From the NCBI GenBank assembly GCA_030834895.1, contig JAUQXA010000062.1, positions 62,001 to 126,000 of the forward strand: a DNA stretch of 64,000 bases, read 5' to 3'. Made by a program: the position numbers and the translations under genes. Numbering within the stretch: position 1 is the stretch's first letter; every line of letters starts with the position of its first letter. Origin of the DNA: Anaerolineales bacterium. GTDB lineage: Bacteria > Chloroflexota > Anaerolineae > Anaerolineales > Villigracilaceae. Positions 8,992 to 17,693 of the stretch are shown piece after piece. The notes beneath the pieces are model-generated. The model saw nothing but the letters and a program-made list of their open reading frames with translations. It was not told the DNA's origin and ran no database searches.

Positions 8992-10206
8992 ATGAGAAAA
9001 TTTCGCATTCAGTTTATTGCAATTCTGATGTTCCTGGTTTCCTGCCAGCCATCTTTTGGAAATCAAGTTCCAACGGATACCGCCCAAACTTCAACTGGTG
9101 ATGCAAGTGGAGTGACCACTTATTCAATCCCTGAATGGCTTCACGATCCCAAAACAGGTGTTTTGATGTATACCCAATGGGAAAGCAAACCAAAGAACTT
9201 GGACGGTGACTCTCATGGGATTGCTGTTTTGTTCAACCCATTGACAGGTGATAGGTTTTCCCTGACGTTTGAGGATGGAGGACTCTTTCAATGGATTGAT
9301 AATCAAACAATTGGATTATCTCCTCTTCAAAGTGACTCGGATTGCAAATCTGGAATGGCATATAGCTACAAAATAGATTTACTAACAGGTAATCTAGCAA
9401 TTAATGATTCTACGGAACAATTTTGTGTCCTGGATATCCTCAAATGGATAAACGTGAGCACACAAGATGGTTCTGTGGAATATTTTGATGGTCAAAATTG
9501 GGTAGAGTTTATCCCCGCAACTCCAGACATTTACAATCATCATGGAGCGGTATCACCCGACAGAACGATATTGGCAGTTACGCAGAGCGATCTGGCTTCG
9601 GGCGAGTTAAATCGCATTGGCATCTACGATTTTGCGACGGGAAAAATCAAATATATTCACTATGTTCAAGGCTTGGGACCTCCGTTTCGGTTTGTTGGAA
9701 ACAATCACAAGATAGCCTATTTCGAGGAAAATATTCCCTGCCTCCTAAACTGGGATACCCTTGAAAAAGAATGCGGGATTCCACTAGGAGACGAATTCCA
9801 AAACGCAGGACTTGATTATGTAGATAACGATGGAACCAATATAGGTTTGCGTTACCCAGGTATCCGAACGACAAGCGATGGTGGGTGGGTTTTCTGTCTA
9901 CGCGGGATTTTTAGCGGACAAACTTCTTGCCCGATGAATGACCTTGATATCTTTAAACCATACAGTTTTACAGTGGAAACATACAATGGTATTGAAACAA
10001 GGATTAAGGCAAACTCCGTTATAGGCACATTGATTTCGCCTGACGAAAAGTTTGTTTATTTTACATATGGTGAATATCCTCCCTCCATGATTCAGCAAGC
10101 CGTGGTAAGCATGGATGGTGGTAGCTTCTTTGATCTTGGATTGCTGGATTACGAAGGTTTCTATTCAACCTCCGCAGGCAATGGACAATGGCGACCTTTG
10201 CCGTAG
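8992..10206 (+). CDS. Lipoprotein with weak beta-propeller-like repeats
   Basis: A 404-residue exported protein of unknown function. The start at 8992 gives a lipoprotein signal peptide (RIQFIAILMFLVSC, lipid-modified Cys at residue 18). A TAATAT box lies eight bases upstream, and no ribosome site is seen. The body holds recurring SPDRTILAVTQ and SPDEKFVYFTYG segments, as in TolB/PD40-like propellers. It is visibly richer in A+T than its neighbours, which may mean recent acquisition. Confidence 0.65.
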   Translation: MRKFRIQFIAILMFLVSCQPSFGNQVPTDTAQTSTGDASGVTTYSIPEWLHDPKTGVLMYTQWESKPKNLDGDSHGIAVLFNPLTGDRFSLTFEDGGLFQWIDNQTIGLSPLQSDSDCKSGMAYSYKIDLLTGNLAINDSTEQFCVLDILKWINVSTQDGSVEYFDGQNWVEFIPATPDIYNHHGAVSPDRTILAVTQSDLASGELNRIGIYDFATGKIKYIHYVQGLGPPFRFVGNNHKIAYFEENIPCLLNWDTLEKECGIPLGDEFQNAGLDYVDNDGTNIGLRYPGIRTTSDGGWVFCLRGIFSGQTSCPMNDLDIFKPYSFTVETYNGIETRIKANSVIGTLISPDEKFVYFTYGEYPPSMIQQAVVSMDGGSFFDLGLLDYEGFYSTSAGNGQWRPLP

Positions 10207-10210
10207 TACC

Positions 10211-11062
10211 TTATCCATTGTCGTCGTCATGTGCTTCGGGGTTGTGGGCAGGCTTCTCCTTGCCCAACTCCAGCGAGCGCTGGTACGCCGCCCAGACTGC
10301 GCGTGAGATGGCGGTGCGGAAGCCTGCCTTTTCCAGATAATATAACGCCTCGGCGGACGTTCCACCTGGAGAGGTGACCTGGTTCCGCAGAGTGGCAGGA
10401 TGCCTCTCCGCACCTTGATAGAACGAAGCGGAGCCTTTGATGGTCTGCAAGACAAGTTGCTCGGCGATGCGGCGGGGGAATCCCATGTGGACGCCAGCAT
10501 CAATCAAGGCTTCGGTGAAGAGAAAAACGTAGGCGGGACCCGAACCCGAGAGCGCGGTTGCCATGTCCAGATAACTTTCATCCTCCACAAAGACTTCCTC
10601 GCCCATGGCACCGAGAATCGCGCGTGTTATTTTCTGCTGTTCCTCGCTGACCTCTTTAGACGCCGCCCAAACCGTGATGCCCTCGCCGATCTGACCTGGT
10701 GTGTTCGGCATGGAACGCACAATCGCCTTGTGTTTCAATCCCGTGCTGATCTTTTTCATGGACGCGCCCGCGATGATCGAAATCACCAACGCATTCGGGC
10801 GAATACCCTTGATGCCTTTCATCACGTCGGTCAAACGTTGCGGCTTGACCGAAAGCACAACTACGTCCGCTTCGTGCGCAGCGGACGCGTTGTCGGTGGT
10901 TGCCTTGACGCCATATTTCATGTGCAATTCCCCTACACGTTCTTCGCGCGGACCTGAAGCCGTGATGTTCCTCGGGTCAGCCAGTTTCTGACGCAACAAG
11001 CCTGCGATCATGGCTTCCGCCATCACTCCGGGACCGATGAAAGCAATTTTTTTATTTAGCAT
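10211..11062 (-). CDS. proC: Pyrroline-5-carboxylate reductase
   Basis: A 283-residue enzyme for the last step of proline synthesis (pyrroline-5-carboxylate plus NAD(P)H to proline). The N-terminus KIAFIGPGVMAEAMIAGL is the Rossmann site, SVKPQ and MPNTPGQIGEG follow, and GSGPAYVFLFTEALIDAGVHMGFPR with TSPGGTSAEAL is the family signature. The start is the ATG at 11062 with AGAGGAGAAC before it. It overlaps the upstream DUF402 gene by 11 bases. Confidence 0.95.
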   Translation of the reverse strand: MLNKKIAFIGPGVMAEAMIAGLLRQKLADPRNITASGPREERVGELHMKYGVKATTDNASAAHEADVVVLSVKPQRLTDVMKGIKGIRPNALVISIIAGASMKKISTGLKHKAIVRSMPNTPGQIGEGITVWAASKEVSEEQQKITRAILGAMGEEVFVEDESYLDMATALSGSGPAYVFLFTEALIDAGVHMGFPRRIAEQLVLQTIKGSASFYQGAERHPATLRNQVTSPGGTSAEALYYLEKAGFRTAISRAVWAAYQRSLELGKEKPAHNPEAHDDDNG

Positions 11063-11558
11063 GTTCTCCTCTAAAATCAGGCGCAGGTTTTGTATTCCAA
11101 CCATTTGCGAGTTCAAGAGCTTCGTTCGCAACGGAATACATTTTCTCCTGAAATTCCTTTGTGTACTGATAAGTGATGACCGCCTCGGCAAACTCGTCCT
11201 CGTCGAGCAACTTGGCGGGATTAGGCGGATATCTGAACACGTCCAGTTCGTAGTCTTTGAAACACAGTCCCCCCTCCTCAGGATACGGCGGCGAGGCGAT
11301 GTTGATATAGATCTGCGACAGATTTCCCTGCGCGTCGAACAATTCGATGAGATTGTAGAATTTATCGAACCAGTAATGGCTTCTCATCGTGTGTCCGATG
11401 CGGATGTTCCCCCGCTTGCGGTCATACATCTCACTACCCAGTGGCGAGACCGTGACGATCGAATTTGCATCCATCGTTTCAATGGTGGTATGCCAACTGC
11501 GATACACACTTCCATCTGCTTTGCAGGCGCAAACTTGAATTCGGTCTCCGATTTTCAT
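11052..11558 (-). CDS. DUF402 domain protein
   Basis: A 168-residue protein with the DUF402 beta-barrel features: SWHTTIETMD, the DKFYNLIELFD strand, YINIASPP and DYELDVFRYP. Relatives in Firmicutes are nucleoside tri/diphosphate phosphatases with paired Asp/Glu metal ligands, and acidic residues are present in EEGGLCFKDYELD. A TAAAAT box lies eight bases before the ATG without a ribosome site, so the message is probably leaderless. proC follows with an overlap. Confidence 0.75.
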   Translation of the reverse strand: MKIGDRIQVCACKADGSVYRSWHTTIETMDANSIVTVSPLGSEMYDRKRGNIRIGHTMRSHYWFDKFYNLIELFDAQGNLSQIYINIASPPYPEEGGLCFKDYELDVFRYPPNPAKLLDEDEFAEAVITYQYTKEFQEKMYSVANEALELANGWNTKPAPDFRGEHAK

Positions 11559-11566
11559 AAGCGGCT

Positions 11567-11572
11567 ATTTTA
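11567..11572 (-). promoter_or_regulatory. -10 box of a leaderless transcript
   Basis: On the minus strand TAAAAT is followed by eight bases and the ATG of the DUF402 gene. Confidence 0.4.
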
Positions 11573-11776
11573 CCCCACCACTCCTATTCGCAAGACTTGC
11601 TTGACTTTGGCTGTTTGAGCAAAGTGAGAGAGAAGAGAAAAGAGGCAAAAATAGACCCGCTCCTGCCCCGAGGCTGTTCGATGTTTTTTCAATAACTCAA
11701 ACAACTTATGTATCAATTCCGGTTGTGTCATTCTTATACATGAAAGCCTCCTGAGCCAGTCCGGTCTCTCAACCAA
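11570..11776 (-). pseudogene. Possible remnant of a transposase N-terminus
   Basis: A short minus-strand frame whose middle reads LIHKLFELLKKHRTASGQER; this Leu-rich helix plus HRxAxxQER resembles the beginning of some IS4-superfamily transposases common in Chloroflexota, from memory only. The frame stops before any catalytic DDE residue. At 11750-11800 a 14-bp inverted pair (GAAAGCCTCCTGAG and CTCAGAAGGCTTTC, one mismatch) lies near its start. The rest of 11559-11854 shows nothing else I can name. It may be non-coding. Confidence 0.3.
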
Positions 11777-11854
11777 AACTGTACTCAGAAGGCTTTCTTT
11801 TTCTCAATCCCCTCGACTAAACCAGCCAAAGTCGAGGAAGCAGGGAAGATAGAA

Positions 11855-12415
11855 TCAACAACCTGAAAGGAAGGGGAAGAAGACGCACCAACGATATGTG
11901 GCATCCACCCAGACAAAAAAAGCGATACATAGACAAATAAATAGCAACACTCCGCCTCCGATAAAGAACGGCATCAGATTTGTCTTTTTTGCGGGCGAAC
12001 TCGAATAAGCCGGTGTGGGAGTTTGAACAGGCGGCGGAACGGGTTGATGCTGCGCTGGCGGTGCGACCATTCGGGCGGCGGCACGTGGAGATGCGATGGT
12101 TGCGCCGGAGTCAAGGCTGATCACATCATACATCAATACGATCTGCTCTCCAAGTGAAACCACATCACCGGGTTTGAGCACAACCGGTCCCACAAGACGC
12201 TGTCCGTTTACGAAGGTGCCATTGGTGGAACCCATGTCTTCAATGACATATTTGCCTCCCTGGAAATTCAGTCGGGCGTGTTTGCGGGAGATTTCAGCAT
12301 CATTGATCGCAATGGCGTTGGCTGAGTCGCGTCCAATGACCAGTTGATCTCCTTCAAGAGGGAAGGTCTCACCTGGCGTTGGACCTGACCTCATAACAAA
12401 TTGAAACTGAGCCAT
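11855..12415 (-). CDS. FHA-domain protein with C-terminal membrane anchor
   Basis: A 186-residue protein. Residues about 8-98 form a forkhead-associated domain: VIGRDSANAIAINDAEISRKHARL and DMGSTNGTFVNGQRL hold the conserved GR, S-x-x-H and NG residues that bind phosphothreonine. A Pro/Gln linker follows, then one hydrophobic span (FFIGGGVLLFICLCIAFFVW) near the end, so the FHA domain faces the cytoplasm. GAGGAAGAAG precedes the ATG. It follows a kinase operon; a link to Ser/Thr phosphorylation is inferred, since no such kinase is in the window. Confidence 0.88.
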   Translation of the reverse strand: MAQFQFVMRSGPTPGETFPLEGDQLVIGRDSANAIAINDAEISRKHARLNFQGGKYVIEDMGSTNGTFVNGQRLVGPVVLKPGDVVSLGEQIVLMYDVISLDSGATIASPRAAARMVAPPAQHQPVPPPVQTPTPAYSSSPAKKTNLMPFFIGGGVLLFICLCIAFFVWVDATYRWCVFFPFLSGC

Positions 12416-12496
12416 CTTCTTCCTCCGAAGATAAAAGATATTTAGAAGGTGATTTCGCCAAGTTTACAGTTTTCAGGCGAAAAAGTCAAATCATGG

Positions 12497-13732
12497 TTAT
12501 GGATTGTTTTTTGTCTCGGTCGAATCATCCGATCTGGGCGGAGTCTTGCCGGAGTAGGGTAGATACACCGAGAAAACCGTCCCTACACTAATCTTACTCT
12601 TGACCTCGATCCGCCCGCCATGCCCGTGAATAATTTGTTTGCAGATGGAAAGTCCCAGCCCGGTGCCGGATACACGCGATTCATGTTCGCGCACACGGAA
12701 GAACTTCTCAAACAGATGCGGCAGGGCCTCATCGGGAATTCCAAGTCCGGTATCCTGGATGTAAAGAACGATTTCCTTTTCAAGCACTTCTGCCCGCATC
12801 ATTACGGTCCCATTGGGACGATTGTATTTAATGGCGTTGCTCAACAAGTTCAGCAGCACCTGTTTAACCTTGTCGCGGTCCGCGTCAAGCAGCGGCATGC
12901 CCTCTGGTGATTCCACGCGGATTTGAATATCGTTTTCCTGAGCTTTTGATGCCATGACGTCCTTGCATTCGTAGAACAGGTCCGCGACGCTAAAACGTGT
13001 CTTGCGGAATTGCACCCGTCCCGATTCGAGTCTGGCAAGGTCGAGGAAGGATGAAGCCAGCGAATTGAGGCGCATGGTTTCGTTGTGGATGTTGTTGACG
13101 ATCTGATCGCGCTGTTCATGCGACATTTCGGGGCGTAGAAGCAGATAGGTGGCGGTGCTGAGTGACGACAAGGGCGTGCGCAGTTCGTGAACGAATTCCG
13201 AAATCAAATCGGATTGCTGGAACAGGCGCGCGTTCTCGATGGCAACTGCGGCCTGGGCGCCCAGCACCAGCAACATGGACTCGTCGGTATCGGTAAACTT
13301 GCCCTTGGGCTTGTTCAACGCCTCCAGCACGCCAACGATTTTGTTCTTCGTGACCAGGGGAATACCCAGGATCGATTCGGTGGGGAAACCGGTGGTCTGC
13401 TCTATGCCTGAAAAGAAGCGCGGGTCGTTGTGCACGTTTGTAACCCGCACCGTCTGACGGTTGTTCACGATCCAGCCAGCAATGCTGCCTTCCAGCGGGA
13501 CAATCATCCCGCGCCGGGTGGATTCGTCCATGTTGGTGGCCACCTGAAAATACAACTGGCGCGAGGTGTCGTCGAACAACAAAATGGATGCAGCCTCTGC
13601 TCCACTGATTTCCGCCGCGGCATGAACAATGCGCGAGAGGAGGATGTCCAGGTCAAGGGTGGAGGCAAGGTCACGTGCAATATCGATCAAACGACGATAC
13701 CCATCCAGTTTCTGGGTTTTTACTTCAGCCAT
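12497..13732 (-). CDS. GAF-domain sensor histidine kinase
   Basis: A 411-residue soluble kinase. A GAF domain spans about residues 18-170 (SGAEAASILLFD, ILGIPLV), the phosphorylated His is H182 in FVHELRTPLSS, and a GHKL ATPase follows with the N box LLSNAIKYNRP, DTGLGIPDEAL and GTGLGLSICKQIIHGHGG. It has no membrane span, so it should sense a cytoplasmic ligand or redox state. The start overlaps the end of the sirtuin gene by eight bases. Confidence 0.92.
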   Translation of the reverse strand: MAEVKTQKLDGYRRLIDIARDLASTLDLDILLSRIVHAAAEISGAEAASILLFDDTSRQLYFQVATNMDESTRRGMIVPLEGSIAGWIVNNRQTVRVTNVHNDPRFFSGIEQTTGFPTESILGIPLVTKNKIVGVLEALNKPKGKFTDTDESMLLVLGAQAAVAIENARLFQQSDLISEFVHELRTPLSSLSTATYLLLRPEMSHEQRDQIVNNIHNETMRLNSLASSFLDLARLESGRVQFRKTRFSVADLFYECKDVMASKAQENDIQIRVESPEGMPLLDADRDKVKQVLLNLLSNAIKYNRPNGTVMMRAEVLEKEIVLYIQDTGLGIPDEALPHLFEKFFRVREHESRVSGTGLGLSICKQIIHGHGGRIEVKSKISVGTVFSVYLPYSGKTPPRSDDSTETKNNP

Positions 13733-14501
13733 TTAGCACCTTCTCTGCAATTGCAGGAATAATTACTGCCACATCTTCCATAAATACCGCATCTGCGCGG
13801 ATATTGATATAAGTTGGGGCATTGTTTACAATAATCAGATGTGCGCCACGGTCCAATGCCTGCATGGGCAGTCCGGCCACCGGCAGCACTTCGAGAGAAG
13901 AACCAATCACCAGCATCAAGTCACACTGGCGCGCTTCCCGCTGCGCCTTAGACCATGCCGCCTGTGGTAGTTGTTCCCCAAACAGGATCACATCCGGCTT
14001 AAGGATGTGTCCACACTTGGGGCAGCGGGGAATCCTTCCATTGTCGACGAAAGCATCAATGTAAGACGCAGCTTCCACCCGATGATAACACTGGGTGCAT
14101 GTTAATGTTTTCATGGTTCCGTGCATTTCGATTACAGTTTTCGACCCCGCCTTCTGGTGAAGCATGTCTATGTTCTGGGTAATGATGGCATGCTTGCCCC
14201 CCGCTTTTTCCAAGCGGGCGAGCGCGACATGGGCCGGGTTGGGCTGGGCGTTATAGATTTGACTCGCCAACGGCTGAAACCACTTGAAAAATCGTTCCGG
14301 CGCAGTGCGGAAGGTACTGAGCGAAGCGACTTCCATCGGTTCGTCGCGAGACCACAAGCCGGTTCCGGTGGAACGGAAATCGGGTATTCCAGACGGGGTG
14401 GAAAGCCCGGCCCCCGTCAGCAGGACAAGGTGTTTCGATTGTCGGATCAAGTCCGCAGCAAAATCAATGGCTGCCTGCGTCTGGGGGGAAAAAAGACTCA
14501 T
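13725..14501 (-). CDS. cobB: Sir2-family NAD-dependent protein deacylase
   Basis: A 258-residue sirtuin removing acyl groups from lysine with NAD. TGAGLSTPSGIPDFRS (29-44) and TQNIDMLH (108-115) bind NAD, the catalytic His is H127 in IEMHG, and two CxxC pairs (CTQC, CPKC) hold the structural zinc. It overlaps both neighbours: four bases with the response-regulator gene upstream and eight with the histidine kinase downstream, so all three are on one message. Confidence 0.93.
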   Translation of the reverse strand: MSLFSPQTQAAIDFAADLIRQSKHLVLLTGAGLSTPSGIPDFRSTGTGLWSRDEPMEVASLSTFRTAPERFFKWFQPLASQIYNAQPNPAHVALARLEKAGGKHAIITQNIDMLHQKAGSKTVIEMHGTMKTLTCTQCYHRVEAASYIDAFVDNGRIPRCPKCGHILKPDVILFGEQLPQAAWSKAQREARQCDLMLVIGSSLEVLPVAGLPMQALDRGAHLIIVNNAPTYINIRADAVFMEDVAVIIPAIAEKVLNG

Positions 14502-15667
14502 TTCGGTTTTTCGCGTTCGATAACGGTATCCGCAATTTTAAGGAATTGTTGGGATGTCATGTTCGTCGGCTGGCAAATCACGGCCGGTGTTTGCAGGCGC
14601 GCCGCCTGTAAAAATGCTTCAGACGCAGGGGTAAGGGTGGCGGCAATCGAATGCCCCAACTTTTCCTGTACCTGTGACATTTGCATTTGTGATTCACTGC
14701 GAACACGGTTGTTCAAAACAACATTGATCTTTCGGACCCCAACCTTTAAAGCGACGATATCCTCAATTAACAACTTGGTATGTTGAATGGTGTTAGCCGC
14801 GCCCTCGACCACTACAATACATTCATTGCACATCGGAAGAACCTTTTGCACGAAAGCGGGCAGTCCGCTGCCCAGATCCAGAACGACAAAGCGGGCAAGG
14901 ACAGCAAGGCGGGTAACAAGCGCTTCATAGTTTTGTACCTGTGAGGTCAGGGTCATTTCATGCGGTTTCGCTGATGCAAGCAAAAGCCTCACTCCGGAAT
15001 TGTGCGGCGATAGGGATGCCTCCACTTTTTCACGCGTTACTTCCGCCACTGTTCCCTGCAAAAGCTCGGTCAAGCCTTTTGGATTCTGAAACCCAAGATC
15101 CATGCCAATTGTGCCCTGACCAGGGGTAAGCTCGGCAAGAATCACGTCAGCTTGCGTACGGGAATAAATTCCGGCCGCCAGGTTGGCTGCCAACGAGGAG
15201 ACACCCAATCCGCCACGGGCGGAGATGACCCCTACCATATACCCGTGCTGTTCGTGTGAGACGGTGGCAGCACTCGCCGGTTCCTTGTCCCTTTGCGGAG
15301 CGCGCGCCAACAGCGCCTTCACATGTGCTTGCAACTCAGTCGGGTGTGTGGGCTTTGTCAGGTAGTCATCCGCCCCCACTTCAAAGCCCGTAACCTTATC
15401 ATCCAGCTGTGTCTTTGCAGTAAACATTAAAATTGGTATCGCCACTGTGGAGGGGTTCTTACGCAGCCTGCGCGCAACTTCATACCCGTCCATGTCTGGC
15501 ATCATCACATCCAGAAGAATCAAGTCCGGGCGTTCCTCCAATGCCTTTGCCAATCCCTGCGAACCGTTTGGCGCGGCGCTAATCTCATAGCCCTGCCTTT
15601 GTAACATTAGTCCGACAAGCCGCAATGTGTCCACATCGTCGTCAATTATCAGGATTTTTTCTGCCAT
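14498..15667 (-). CDS. Response regulator receiver fused to a CpaE/MinD-like ATPase
   Basis: A 389-residue two-domain protein. Residues 1-120 are a receiver domain with phospho-acceptor D53 in LILLDVMMPD and K in YLTKP. Residues about 145-389 form a ParA/MinD fold: the P-loop region VISARGGLGVSSLAANLA lacks the catalytic lysine (GGLGVSS in place of GGxGKT), as in CpaE proteins that localise pilus machinery. The start is the ATG at 15667 with GAGGAAAAA before it; a TTG at 15682 is the alternative. No pilus genes are nearby. Confidence 0.88.
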   Translation of the reverse strand: MAEKILIIDDDVDTLRLVGLMLQRQGYEISAAPNGSQGLAKALEERPDLILLDVMMPDMDGYEVARRLRKNPSTVAIPILMFTAKTQLDDKVTGFEVGADDYLTKPTHPTELQAHVKALLARAPQRDKEPASAATVSHEQHGYMVGVISARGGLGVSSLAANLAAGIYSRTQADVILAELTPGQGTIGMDLGFQNPKGLTELLQGTVAEVTREKVEASLSPHNSGVRLLLASAKPHEMTLTSQVQNYEALVTRLAVLARFVVLDLGSGLPAFVQKVLPMCNECIVVVEGAANTIQHTKLLIEDIVALKVGVRKINVVLNNRVRSESQMQMSQVQEKLGHSIAATLTPASEAFLQAARLQTPAVICQPTNMTSQQFLKIADTVIEREKPK

Positions 15668-15778
15668 TTTTTCCTCTGTCAATCATTACAGATTGGTATT
15701 CCCAATTATAATGGACAAGTCCCTGTATTGTTTGATTAATATTATAATGCCGGGGCTGGGAGAGTCGCCTATTAAACG

Positions 15779-15805
15779 GTACACGCCGGGATTTCCGGCG
15801 TGTAC
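15779..15805 (-). terminator. Hairpin terminator after the HD-GYP gene
   Basis: An 11-bp perfect stem (GTACACGCCGG, loop GATTT) lies about 70 bases past the HD-GYP stop. The following T content is weak, so Rho-independent action is likely but not certain. Confidence 0.55.
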
Positions 15806-15874
15806 TCAATAAAAATAACCCCTCCAGTATCAGCCTTCCCCTCGAACCACCGATACAGAAAAATGGAAAAGGAA

Positions 15875-17350
15875 TTATTCCGTCATCATTTGAACGAATT
15901 CTGGAACAATATGCGGGTCGAAAAGCAAGTTTGAATTTTTACTGATATATTCAAGCGCCTCGGCGTGAGACCATGCCGGGCGATATGGGCGGTTGGAAGT
16001 GAGCGCGTCGTAAACATCCGCCAAGGTAAAGAGACGCGCCGCCAATGGTATGGACTCGCCGACAAGCCCATCCGGATAGCCACTGCCATCCCATTTTTCA
16101 TGATGGAAGCGGGGAATGGGAATTGCAGGCGTCAGGTAGGAAATTGGTTTGAGAATCTCTGCGGCGATCAAGGGATGGCGCCGCATGATGTTCCACTCCT
16201 CCTTCGTCAATGGTGCGGGTTTTAACAAAATATGGTCAGGTATGGCGACCTTGCCAATATCATGCAATGTGGACCCCCGCCGAATGTGAATGAGCTCGGA
16301 TTCGGGAATTCTCATTCTCCGTGCCAGGCGCAGGGTCAAATCAGTGACGCGGCGGGTATGATCCTCGGTTTCCTTGTCTCGAAGATTAAGCGCACGGGAC
16401 CACCCATCAATTGTTTTGTCATACGCCAGAGTCAGTTCGACGTTTGAACGCTGCAGATCCTTTAACATCATGGCATTGTCTATGGCGATGGAGGCCTGTC
16501 CGGCAAGCGTGTGCAGAAAATTTTCCCATTCCTGTTTGGCAGTCAGGGCGGAACGATGGAATATCTCAAGCACACCCAGTATCTGCTCCCTGGCGATCAA
16601 GGGGACGGCATAATATACAACGAAGTTTTCTTCGCTGAAAATTGCAGAACGCAGCAATTCTGTTTTGCATTTTTTCAGGTCGGGAATATGAACGATCGTC
16701 CGTTCTTGAGCCGCCTGCCCCGCCAATCCCTCGCCGATCCTTAAATGGGTGTGGCGCAGTGCTGGTGTCCGAAACCCGGCGCCTGCGGCAAAATCAAGGC
16801 GCTGTGTTTGGAGGTTAAACAGCAACACAGACGCCGCATCCACCCTCAGGTGTTTTTGGACGTAATCGAGGATCATGGATAAGGTTTGGTTCAGGTCGGC
16901 GCCAGAGGTAATGGCAAGGTCAATAGTGCGCAGAGTTGCCAATTGTTCCAACTGACTTTCGATTATTTCTTCGGATTGTTTATATTTTGTGATATCCCGT
17001 ATGAGCACAACAATCTGCCGATTCGATGTTGGCGCAAGCCGGGATTCGTACCAGTTCTTTCCAGAAAATGTTGGAATGGAGAATTCGAACTGAACGGCAT
17101 TTTTTTTCCGCCGAAGTTCATGAAGTCCTGTAGCGATTTTCTGGTTCGCGTCGGCCGATAGCAGGTCCTGGAGTTTCCGCTTCAAAAAGTTCAAAGGGAA
17201 ATCGGTAATCTGGAAGGGGTTGCCCGATTTGTGTTCAAGAATCACGCCATCCTGGTCAACGATAAAGATTAAATCATTAAAGGCGTGGAGCATATACTCC
17301 AGCCTCTGGTCGAAGTGGGATGGGTTATGAAAAGACAAGTCGGTGATCAT
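15875..17350 (-). CDS. PAS-GAF-HD-GYP protein (cyclic-di-GMP phosphodiesterase type)
   Basis: About 491 residues: a PAS domain (AFNDLIFIVDQDGVILEH to VVLIRDITKYK), a short coiled coil, a GAF domain (LRVDAASVLLFN to GQASIAIDNAMML), and an HD-GYP domain with HDIGKVAIPDHIL, HHEKWDGSGYPDGLVGESIPLAARL and DVYDAL. All HD metal ligands and the GYP motif are present, so c-di-GMP hydrolysis is expected. ATG at 17350 is preferred over a TTG at 17362; neither has a clear ribosome site. It ends the peptide operon and is a paralogue of the protein at 35234. Confidence 0.92.
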   Translation of the reverse strand: MITDLSFHNPSHFDQRLEYMLHAFNDLIFIVDQDGVILEHKSGNPFQITDFPLNFLKRKLQDLLSADANQKIATGLHELRRKKNAVQFEFSIPTFSGKNWYESRLAPTSNRQIVVLIRDITKYKQSEEIIESQLEQLATLRTIDLAITSGADLNQTLSMILDYVQKHLRVDAASVLLFNLQTQRLDFAAGAGFRTPALRHTHLRIGEGLAGQAAQERTIVHIPDLKKCKTELLRSAIFSEENFVVYYAVPLIAREQILGVLEIFHRSALTAKQEWENFLHTLAGQASIAIDNAMMLKDLQRSNVELTLAYDKTIDGWSRALNLRDKETEDHTRRVTDLTLRLARRMRIPESELIHIRRGSTLHDIGKVAIPDHILLKPAPLTKEEWNIMRRHPLIAAEILKPISYLTPAIPIPRFHHEKWDGSGYPDGLVGESIPLAARLFTLADVYDALTSNRPYRPAWSHAEALEYISKNSNLLFDPHIVPEFVQMMTE

Positions 17351-17414
17351 ATTGTCAGTCAATCATGGAACACGTTGGGAAACATTCGCCGATGCGTTCG
17401 AGGATTTGCCGGTT

Positions 17415-17693
17415 TTAGGAAATGTCCAAAAGGGTGCGGTTGATCTGTTTTGCAAGGTCAGAAAGGGAATTGGCCTGGATGGAAACGATCAAATCCTTTT
17501 CCTCCTTGCTCAGGGGAAATGTTTCTCCCAAATAACCTTTTTGGAGGGCTATGGATGGGTCCTGGAGCAACATATCGCAAAATTGGCGGTTGACGACTGC
17601 CGCGGCAAAAACACGGCTTATTCCAGAGGAAATGCCCGGTCTGGATGAGGGTTTTCTTGACATCGTGGTTTGATAGGTCATTGGTGCGATCAT
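17415..17693 (-). CDS. Small Nif11/NHLP-leader-like protein
   Basis: A 92-residue protein. The ATG at 17693 overlaps the stop of the DUF5317 gene (ATGA) and has AAAGG upstream. After a basic, Ser-rich start comes ISRVFAAAVVNRQFCDMLL, then DPSIALQKGYLGETFPLSKEE and a final helix. The pattern of F-x4-LL-x-DP-x-x-AL followed by LSxEE is what is seen in Nif11/NHLP-type peptide leaders and their free-standing relatives. No Gly-Gly cut site or core peptide follows, so it may be a partner protein, not a precursor. Family call is by pattern only. Confidence 0.6.
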   Translation of the reverse strand: MIAPMTYQTTMSRKPSSRPGISSGISRVFAAAVVNRQFCDMLLQDPSIALQKGYLGETFPLSKEEKDLIVSIQANSLSDLAKQINRTLLDIS

